Assembly (NCBI GenBank): GCA_032718865.1
Contig: JALUTQ010000040.1
Coordinates: 310,001 to 374,000, forward strand
Source: Tilletia caries
Taxonomy: Eukaryota > Basidiomycota > Exobasidiomycetes > Tilletiales > Tilletiaceae
Length of the DNA: 64,000 nt
Direction of reading: 5' to 3'
Shown: positions 56,233-64,000 of the stretch, piece by piece
Layout of the letters: each line of letters starts with the position of its first letter
Position numbering within the stretch: the stretch's first letter is position 1
Position numbers and translations under genes: made by a program
Notes under the pieces: generated by a model
Told to the model about the DNA's origin: nothing
Databases searched by the model: none
The model's input: only the letters and a program-made list of their open reading frames with translations

Positions 56233-56975
56233 GAATGTGAGACCGAAAAAAGAAGCAGGTGCCGAAAGGAAAGAAGGGAAAGCGTGAAGAGTAAGGACTA
56301 GCTGAGGGAATTGGATCTGGGAGGAGGTTGAGGAGAGAAGAAGAGTGAGAAGTGGGACAAAAGCAGGAGTACATCTTGAGAGCCTCTTTTGAGCAGTGTC
56401 TGATCCCGAGAAAGATGCCCCAAGGCTCCATGCTTCGCCTGCGCAGGACGCAGCGGCACAGAGGTCAGTGAAATAATGCCGTGACGGACAGATATCGCTG
56501 TTTTGTTGCAGAGAACCGGAGTAGACCGTGAGAACTGAGAAGACCGCAATAACCTTACGGGACAAACTTCATTCGGGGGCAGCTGTGCCTCGGCGGCATC
56601 GGCCGACGGTCGATCTATCATTCAGCCGCGCTGAACTATTAATGTCACGTGACTTGAGAGTGCAGGAGCGCCCGGGAGTTCGGCGAAATAGTCGGGGAAA
56701 CTGAAATTTTGAAAAGCTCGCTCCGTACTCCGCACAAATATTGGCAGTCAACTTTTCGTCGCTCCGTACTCCGGCCAAAATTTGGCCACAGCGCAAATCT
56801 TACTCCGGGCTCCGGTGCAGTTGCTGGCCCCGTGCTCCGTACTCCCGGACAACAAGATCAGCGGGAGTAATCATCGAAAAGCTCGCTCCGTACTCCCGGC
56901 CCCCCCGGAGTGAGCCCCGGATAATCATGACGCTCCGGGGAACCCACTCCGGGGCTTACTCCGTGATCATCCTTA
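56233..56975. other. hAT leader and right subterminal array
   Basis: 56233-56640 is the presumed promoter/leader of the transposase (which reads leftwards). 56660-56975 repeats GCTCCGTACTCCGG words up to the end, CCGTGATCATCCTTA. No other gene. Confidence 0.6.
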
Positions 56976-56983
56976 CTCCCTTG

Positions 56984-59817
56984 GTCCCGTTACCTCCGTC
57001 GCCGTCAAGTCTGAACCGGACTGCTCGGGCCGGGGCAACATTCCAACACTCCCTCCTGCACCGTACCGAGAAAGAAGACTTGATTCACCGCAGGTGGTGT
57101 CGGAGTTGCTGCGGAAGGGAAGTCGGTGTGACGTCGCGAGTGGCCAACCTCGGCCTGAACGACTGCCTTAGAGCATGCTTGAGAACCGATCCGTAGTGGG
57201 CGGATTGGTTGGCGCTGCGCCGACAAGCTGCAGAAGGACGTCGGTAGCGCCCTGAAACGACGGTCGGATGGCTGAGGAATGAGTGTCGCTCAGTGTGGAC
57301 CGTATGGTCTTGCATGGCGTGCAGCTCGACAACTTGTGAGGCCACCATGTCATACACCAGGCTGATAGCCGAGGAGGGCTCTCGGTGCTGCCGATCCAAC
57401 GCGCTGTGGTTGGCCATCGCGCTCATAGTGAGGAGCAAAGCGCTTACACGATCATCCCGCACCTGAATTGCCGTACGGTTCGAGAGAATGTATGGCTTGC
57501 CGGTCATGCGAGAAGGCGCGGTCGGAGAACTTGGTGGTGATCCAAATGATGTTGCGTTACGTCGTATCAGACCGGCGCTCGCAGCCGTTCCCCGCTCTGC
57601 CAAACGCTCGATGTGGGATGGAGGTGGACCGTCACCAAGACAAGCCGTCGACCTCGCTGCGGTGTTTGTCCGAGAGAACAGCTGGTGGTTTGCTGTTTGG
57701 TGCTCGATCGTGAATTGGGTTTGGCCAAAGGTGTGCTTCGTAGTAGGTCGAATATTTTGACCGATTCCACCCGCACCACACACCATCTCCACATCGTTCG
57801 CACACACCCTACTGTGAACATGCTCCTGCCACTCCGAGTCCACCCACATGTACCACACTGCTGGTGCGGTTTGGCCGTGCATGTCTGCGTGTTGCTCGGG
57901 ATACAACACAGCGGCCAATTCACCCATGCACCCTGGTGCACATGTTCCTCCGAACATCTGCATGTCGCATACGCTCGGCGCAGAGCTGATGCTCATGCCG
58001 CTAACTACGACTGCTGCTCCCAAGCGACTGGAACCGACGTTGTGGACGTAGCCGGTACTGGTGCTGATTATGGGGACCAACGTCGAGCTGCAGGAGTGTC
58101 GCGCCGTATTGGTTCTGGTGTTCGCAGGGATCACGATGTGCCCAACGTGAGATTCTTGGGAGTTCCGAAAAGCAGTGTCTTTCGCCGACAGAGAATTGAT
58201 CATCACCATCGCTACGCGAGGGGACTGTAGCAGCTGGATCCTCGTAGGCGCTGAGGTCGCCATTGACGCAGAGCGCTGTCGGTCTTGGGGTCGCTGCCAT
58301 CGGTCCCAGGGTCATGTTGCGTCCGGTTGATGAGCTGGTGGACGGTAATGACGATACTGCTTCGTGTCGGAATGCAGAGAAGGTGGCCGTTGTTCTTGCG
58401 CACGTTGTTGATCCCCGCGGCCCGCACACGCGCTATCCGGACCAGTCGCTTGCTATAAACGTATGATGTCACACGGAGTGTGGCAGTCCCGCTCGTATGC
58501 GCGGCCACGTCTGTGGTTCCGGCTCCCTCCTGCTGTACTCCCTCCTGTTGTACTCCCTCCTGCTGTACTCCCTCCTGCTGTGCTCCACCTTCCTGCTGTG
58601 CTCCCTCCTGCTGTGCTCCCTCCTGCCTCGTTCTCCACTGCGCCCCGTTCCCCTGACTCGCTGCTTCCAGAACTGCCTGAGCCGGTCGCCACTGCTGTAG
58701 CTGAGCTGGGCTGAAGGAAGCTCCGCAGCTGTTGACATCGCCGTGGCTGTGATCAGCGGCGTCGTGACGAAAGGCTTGTGAGAGGTTCGCTGCTGCCGAA
58801 AGGCTGAAGAGGGGCTCGCAGCTCTTGGTATCGCTGTAGTCGTGGCCGACAACGCCGGGGCAGGAACCATGTGCCACGCTAGTTGCTCCTGCAGCAGCTT
58901 CTTCAGCAAGTCGAGGTCGCCTTCGCGACTTCGCGGGCTGCACCTCGCGGGATTCGAGGCCGATGCCGGGGCAGGAAGCTTGAAGGGCGTAGTTTGCCGC
59001 TGCTAGTGGAGGTGCTGGAGCTGCTGGTGTTGCTGCAGCAGTCGATGCCGTAACTCGCGTTGCCGCGCCTCGTGAGTGACGCTGGAGCTGCGACTCCCTT
59101 GGCGCCGTCGACTGGGGATCGATGCTAGGAGAGTAAGGTACCCTTGTTGCGAGTAGTGGTGGTAGAGGTCGAGGCCACGTCTCCGATTGCGTCGTCGTTC
59201 GCATCGTCGAACCACAAGGCACAATCACCTCCGTAAGCGAACCCGACCGCTTCGTTTCCTTCACCACCGGCTTCACATCCTCATCCCCTCCAGTCATCAC
59301 TCCCCCCTTTACAGCTCCCTCCGTCATCGCTCCCTCCGTCATCACTCCCTCTTGCATCGCTCCGACCGCCATTACTCTCCCTACCACTGATCCACCTTCC
59401 ACGTCTCTCTCCGGCACAGGCTGCTCTCCGAGCGAGCTGCTGTCCGCCCGATCCACAGTGTCCAAAGTAGCATGTACCTTGACAGCTTGTGAATACCGTC
59501 CGATCTTGAGCAAGATGTGCGAGACTCCTGCATGCTGCTGCTGCATCCGCCACTGCACGTCTGCTCAGAGACCGTAAGCTTGAGCATTCCGAAGCCGGGA
59601 AGATCGGCAATCCTCGACTGCTCGATGTCGGTATAATGGAGCTTGGCGACAATTCGCCGTCCGAGCTCGTCAACCAAAACTCTCCCCCCTCGAGCCGTCG
59701 AGCGATCATTACCGTAAGGCCACGCCAAAGGATAGGAAGAGCCGTCGGGAGGACTCGTTGAGTGATTCCCTTCGTGTGACGGGGGACCCGGACCTGTTGG
59801 TTCTAGCGGCGTGAGGG
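56984..59817 (-). pseudogene. Main body of the unknown gene, inverted away from its 5' part
   Basis: Reading leftwards from the MITE at 59817 the frame continues the 39595-40487 piece: PLEPTGPGPPSHEGNHSTSP, then LAWPYGNDRSTARGGRVLVD and ELGRRIVAKLHYTDIEQSRI. Near 59540 the frame changes (intron not fixed) to QWRMQQQHAGVSHILLKIGR, followed by acidic, Ala/Ser-rich and repetitive sequence, including [10 protein letters not shown] repeats coded by 15-base units at 58525-58625. From 58263 to 57085 another long frame could be an exon or a shadow. The family is not recognised. Separation from its start by the inversion means the gene is broken. Confidence 0.45.
58525..58625. repeat. 15-base minisatellite (CTCCCTCCTGCTGTA)
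   Basis: Six to seven units CTCCCTCCTGCTGT(A/G) in tandem; on the minus strand they code QQEG(V/A) repeats. Confidence 0.85.
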
Positions 59818-60277
59818 GAGAAAATCCACAGGATGGTACAGCTGGAGGGTCAAATCCCCAGGATGGTATGTCATTTCAAAAATCCACAGGATGGTACGGC
59901 ACGTGATTGGTTTAGGTGGTCACCAGGTCATTTCTCTATGTTTTCAGGAGTCTTCTCATGGTCTCAAAGCCCTGCCTTCAACTTGAGCAAAGCATCTCTG
60001 CCCTGCAAGAACATACACGTAGAGCGTCTGAGGTCCAATCTGATTATCTGGCAAACTCAGTCAGCTGCCGCTGCCGCTGCCTCCGACGATGTTGAACGCA
60101 TTCCTGTCGTTATTCTGGGTGCTGGACGTGCCGGACGTTTCCAAGGTCGCAAGGCAAAAACTTCGCCAAGACTCCCAATGGCATCACGTGCCGTACCATC
60201 CTGTGGATTTTGATTTGAGGTGTGCCATCCTGGGGATTCATTTAGCCGTTCAGCTGCACCATCCTGTGGATTTTCTC
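59818..60277. mobile_element. MULE-type MITE, GAGAAAATCC family, copy 2 (460 bp, inverted)
   Basis: Inverted near-identical copy of 40488-40947. Left flank GCGTGAGGG (59809-59817), right flank CGGGTCGAAA (60278-60287). Each is the reverse complement of a flank of copy 1, showing exchange of flanks. Confidence 0.9.
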
Positions 60278-60718
60278 CGGGTCGAAATCTAACAGGAAAA
60301 AGTTCATTTTGGAGTTTTCGTGGAGAACCCACCAAAACTCCACGATCCATCCTCATTTTTTTCCACTGAGTATGATTCGCGCCGTTGATATTCCTGCTCA
60401 AAAGAATCTGGCATTGCGGAAAACAGAGAGAAGCCTAGTGATACAAAAAGAGGAAGGTTCAGAAGGGTAAATCGGGGGCGGATGTTGCGGCGGAGATCTA
60501 CTGTAAAGATGATGGTGAGGGAGGCAACTGCAGATTGGGAATACCTGCGTCTTTTTATGAATGGGCTGCAAGAGCTTTTCGAGCCGGGGGCCATCTTTGA
60601 GTTGTGTTGGCGGAGGGATGACGGTGCCAGGGTGCGAACAAAGTCCACGGACTCGCGCTGCGGAAGCCAACACCGGGAGAGGAGTTGCTGAGAGGCAAAG
60701 GACCCAGGTTGGGCAAGG
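60278..60718. other. Downstream region of the transporter gene
   Basis: No gene. Presumed 3' untranslated region of the minus-strand transporter and spacer up to the MITE. Confidence 0.4.
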
Positions 60719-63120
60719 TCAAGCCGTCTCGGTGGCAAGCTGCACACGATCGATCTTGTCGCTACCCGCATCCTTCTTGGAGTCCTCCTCCTCGCTGGCA
60801 TCATCGCCAGTAGGCAAACCCCTCTCCTCCCTGACGTGCGCGTCCGCATCGGCGTGGTTTTGCTTGGCCTGGGTCTCGATGTCGGTGGAGTACGTTGCCC
60901 ATTTGCGGGCGGGCACCTTCGCGTCCAGCATCTCGTTGATGCTCTCCAGCGAACGGCCGAATGTTTCGGGGAGGAAGAAGTAGACGAAGACCATTGCGAT
61001 GAGAGTTCCGCAGCCGTAGATCCAGCCCTATCGTAGACAAAGAGAGAGGGAGATTCATGAGCATGGCGTGCTGGGGAGAATCGTTGCAGGAAGGCCAAAC
61101 TCACAATTTGGGGACCCAGACCGGCCTTGTCCTTGTCGAAGAGATAAGGCAAGGTGAAGGTGACGAGGAAGGCGATGACCCAGAAGCACCCGGTGCCAAG
61201 GGACATGACCTTCTGCCGATTCCTCCCACTACCCGCCAGCTCCGATGCCGCGACCTATAATAATATCTTCCTTGTTATCAGTAATAGTCACCAATACTTT
61301 ATATGTTAGTATCTATGTCTGACCCACCCAAGCCAAGGGCCCCCAGGCGCAGTTGAAGAAAAAAACATAGATGCAGATACAGGCTGCGATCACCCTGTTC
61401 TGCAACTCGGTCCGACCATTGATCGTGCCCAGGGCGGCCATGAGGAAGAGGGCGAGGAACATAGGGATCGAGGTGAGGAGGAGCAGAGGTCGACGGCCGT
61501 ACCGGGCAACGAGGGGGAAGGATACGAGCACACCTGCGACTTCGAGCACGTCCACGACGATCGTCACCAAGAACTCGTTCGTCACGCCAACGTCTCGGAA
61601 GAACGTCGTCGTGTAGCTGGTAACATGAGATGTGGAAAGTTTCAGCGATCGCGAACCGGAAAAGGGAACGAGTACAGCGATGGGAAAGGTGACTCACGAG
61701 AAGATGAACTGGACTCCGCCGATCTGTTGACATGCGAGAATCCCGAGGACGAGGAGGAACTTGCGTCGCTCGACAGGGTGCTTGATCAATTCAGACCAGC
61801 CGCCCTTCTGGGACTGCGCCAATTCGCGCTCGTTGTTCCTGGATGCAACAAAGGTCGCATATTCAGCCTCGACGACCGCCTGCGGGTTGATCTGCGTCTT
61901 GTTGATCCTCTGCAAGGCCCGCTTGGCTTCGACATCCCGGTCCTTGGAGACGAGCCAGCGGGGTGATTCTGGCACGAGGAAGATTCCGAGGGCGATGAAG
62001 GCTACGATTCCCAGGTTAATGGTGATGGGGATGCGGTACGATGCCGAGGAGTCGATCCCTTTGGTTCCCTGGGCGACGCAGGCACCGATGACCTGTCCGA
62101 GGGCGAGGAAGAGTTGCCAGCAGGAGACTATCACGCCACGAATCGGGGTGGGAGCGATCTCGCTCAGGTACAGAGGAGTCGAGTTGGAGATCAGACCGAT
62201 TCCGACTCCGAGAACGAAACGACCGCCGGTGAGGACTCCGATGCTGCTCGTTGTGACCAACTGGATGATGGCGCCTATGGCGACTTGGGCGCAAGCTCCG
62301 AAGTAGACTCCCCTTCGACCGGCGAAGTCGCCGATGGGAGCGGCGGCGAGACTGCCGACGACTTCACCGGCCTGGACGATGGAAGCTAGGAGCGAGCGTT
62401 GACCACTTGTGACGTCGAACTTGCCGTTGGGTTGGAGAGAGCCGAAGTCGCTCAGGAAGCGTTCCATGGCCAGAATGCCAGCCTGTCCATCGAGAAGGAT
62501 TTCAAAGGGAGGCGGGTCAGCGTCTCGAAACATTCAGATCCCTGTATGAATAGCGCTAGACTTACGAAATAAGTACCATCGTAGCCATACAATACGGCCC
62601 CGATCACCGCCACCGCACAGAAGAGGATCGGCCTGGAGTTCGCCCTGCTGAGTAGATTCGTGTCTCCCACGACCGGTCCTTTAGAGGAGATGACTGCTGC
62701 ACCACCCATGATGAGATTGACTTCTTCGTCGTCCTCGCTTTCAGATTCTTCGTCTTCGTGGACGTCGTCGTTGTCGTGTTTGCGGTCGACGCTCTTCTGG
62801 GTCGAGACGGCGTGATAAGGGGTTGGAGAGCGGGAAGAGGAGGAGGAGGAAGAGGATGAAGCGTTGGTATGTCGGGCTGTTTGGGAAAGAGGAAGGGAGG
62901 AGTGACAAGCAGGGTTCAGGTGGGGGGAGGGGGAAAGGGAAAGGGTTGGGGAAAGAGCGGGGCCCGCGTTTTGAACGTCTCGATCCAAACTTTCTTCATC
63001 ATCGCCCTGTTGTTGCTGTCTGAGGAGGAGGACCGCCGCAACACCCGACGACGACGAATCAGCGTCAGCTGTCCTGAATCTGGAGTGAGAAGAAGATGAG
63101 CCAAGGCTGTTTAGCCGCAT
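60719..63120 (-). CDS. MFS sugar transporter (sugar porter family), five exons
   Basis: ATG at 63120. Exons 63120-62566, 62482-61698, 61616-61328, 61254-61105, 61027-60719; all introns are 73-83 bases with GT-AG ends. A long Ser-rich, acidic cytosolic N-terminus (about 150 residues) precedes the first helix (ILFCAVAVIGAVLYGYDGTY). Family signatures: PIGDFAGRRGVYFGACAQVA, GRFVLGVGIGLISNSTPLYL with SEIAPTPIRG, VPESPRWLVSKDRDVEA, VARYGRRPLLLL, GPLAWVAASELAGSGRNR and FLPETFGRSLESINEML. Twelve helices are expected, in the plasma membrane, importing hexose or a related sugar by proton symport; the substrate cannot be told. No lesions: the only clearly intact host gene here. The 460-bp MITE lies 440 bases past its stop. 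Confidence 0.92.
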
Positions 63121-63646
63121 TGCAATTCAAGTGAGTTGACCGGGCGTTTCCCTCGTCCCTCAACGCCTCAACGCAAGTAAGGTCGTTCCTGTCAAAAATT
63201 GATGAGGTTCCTGTTCGGTCAATGGTGGAAGATGAAGCGACGGACGCCCGCTAGCCTGGTCCCCCGCACTCCGTTTGTCCTTTCGACGCCGGTGAGCGTG
63301 AGAGCGACCCAGCGAGAGGAAAGGAAAAGGGAGATGGTCGATGGACGATGGTCCTTGCTCGGTCTTCGCTCGTGCCGCGAATGGGTTTAAAGTGGTTTGC
63401 TTCTCGAGGGCCCGAGCGAAGTCAACCTCGAAAGTTTCCCTCCCAGAGACGCGCCGCGCGTGAAGGCGTGAGGGTGACGCGGTGACGAGGGGGGAGAAGG
63501 CGGGGGAGGGGACCCAAGTGAGGTGAGGCGATGGACGGTTGCGTGGCCGTCCGGGGACGCGATCTCACTTCGAAGACCGTGCCGCCTCATCTCAACCTCG
63601 CCCCCCGCACTTCCAACCCAAGCCGGAGCAGCAGGAAGGAGAAATT
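63121..63646. other. Upstream region of the transporter gene
   Basis: Presumed promoter and leader of the minus-strand transporter. No second gene recognised. Confidence 0.4.
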
Positions 63647-64000
63647 TCACAGGATGACCCCCATTTTTATCTAAGTTGACAGAATGACCCTCACCTTATC
63701 TCTTCACAGGATGACCCCCTCCCAGAAAGCAGAGGAAAACCTTTCTCTACTGATCCACACCATGACCACAGAACGAGGCGAACACAGCTGACGTTTGGCA
63801 CAAAGCTTTGCGCGCCTACAACAAAGCCAACAACGTTGAAGGTATTGAAATCGAATCATCCAAAGATGAGCAGTAGATGCTGAGAGAAGGGTCAATTCCA
63901 AGGCAAAATTCTCTCGGCCGAGAGGCGCTCTTTGTTCGCTTCGTTCTGCCCTTTTTTGCGCGGACCATTGCTCGACGGTGCGTCTCTCGAATTGTCAATA
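63647..64000. mobile_element. Left end of a further MULE-like element, cut by window edge
   Basis: TTTCACAGGATGACCCCC, TTGACAGAATGACCCTC and TTCACAGGATGACCCCC occur at about 63647, 63681 and 63706. This is the same style of iterated CACAGGATG end words as at 868-943 and in the MITEs. The rest to 64000 has no clear coding frame. The other end is outside the window. Confidence 0.5.

Larger units (their letters stand above)
41301..56975 (-). mobile_element. Large hAT transposon with cargo gene fragments (15,675 bp with nested insertions)
   Basis: Ends TAAGGATGATCACGGAG match perfectly over 17 bases and are flanked by a perfect 8-bp duplication CTCCCTTG (41293-41300, 56976-56983). The outer ~340 bases on each side carry iterated CTCCGTACTCCGG words, shared with the MITEs at 36718 and 37703. 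The transposase reads leftwards from 56232 to 47473. Between 41650 and 47150 lie decayed pieces of host genes (sirtuin, ATP1, CHS7 and others). A MULE-type MITE and a Ty3 element are nested in the transposase. Without them the element is about 10.3 kb, long for a hAT. Confidence 0.88.

Noticed and set aside
57085..58263. 392-codon minus-strand frame
   Set aside because: Plus-strand frames overlap it and no domain is visible; it may be an exon of the inverted gene but cannot be claimed as a separate gene.
1..64000. CRISPR array or bacterial operon structure
   Set aside because: No spaced identical repeats with unique spacers; genes are spliced and eukaryotic. The repeated words belong to transposon interiors.

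Overview
This is a transposon-dense fungal chromosome segment. Genes are split by many short (about 70-100 base) GT-AG introns, and the recognisable families are fungal (a Chs7-type chitin synthase chaperone fragment, a sugar-porter transporter, hAT, MULE, Tad-like LINE, Ty3 and Tc1 elements). A basidiomycete is most likely, possibly Pucciniomycotina, but genus-level placement is inference. I saw no rRNA gene, no CRISPR array, and no free-standing tRNA gene; one complete tRNA sequence sits inside a retrotransposon.

Layout. 1-0.95 kb: 3' end of a MULE transposase gene and its repeated terminus. 1.26-1.93 kb: hAT-type MITE. 2.3-4.9 kb: a degenerate kinase-like gene split by a second hAT-type MITE. 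5.6-8.4 kb: a broken unknown gene split by a Tc1/mariner element. 12.1-17.9 kb: one or two unknown multi-exon genes hit by three MITEs. 18.6-20 kb: a ZZ-finger fragment and an acidic C-terminus. 20.9-22.7 kb: 5'-truncated LINE. 24-25.8 kb: intron-rich integrase-core gene. 25.7-33.5 kb: a MULE-type unit whose transposase is fused to a ULP1 protease and which carries a second, unknown gene. 33.8-36.3 kb: a PHD-like gene. 36.7-38.5 kb: two MITEs. 39.6-60.3 kb: an unknown gene torn apart by an 18.9 kb inversion and by a 15.7 kb hAT element. 60.7-63.1 kb: an apparently intact sugar transporter. 63.65 kb to the end: the start of another MULE-like terminus.

The centre is the most informative part. 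A hAT element runs from 41301 to 56975, with a perfect 8-bp target duplication and matching ends. It carries its own spliced transposase plus decayed, intron-retaining pieces of host genes (sirtuin, ATP synthase alpha, CHS7). Its transposase gene was later split at codon 9 by two adjacent insertions, a 440-bp MULE-type MITE (10-bp duplication) and a Ty3 retrotransposon (5-bp duplication). Removing both gives a clean 1,049-residue reading frame. The Ty3 element is odd in three ways: its primer-binding site is a whole 82-nt tRNA-Leu copy including CCA, its RNase H domain is split with the second half downstream of integrase, and it has no gag.

Two inverted copies of a 460-bp MULE-type MITE (40488-40947 and 59818-60277) have exchanged flanking target duplications. 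This is the expected trace of an inversion by recombination between them, and re-joining the outer flanks restores an open frame across the breakpoint.

Six short hAT-type elements and the large hAT element have 8-bp target duplications (one of them imperfect), and each family is packed with its own short repeated word, probably transposase binding sites.
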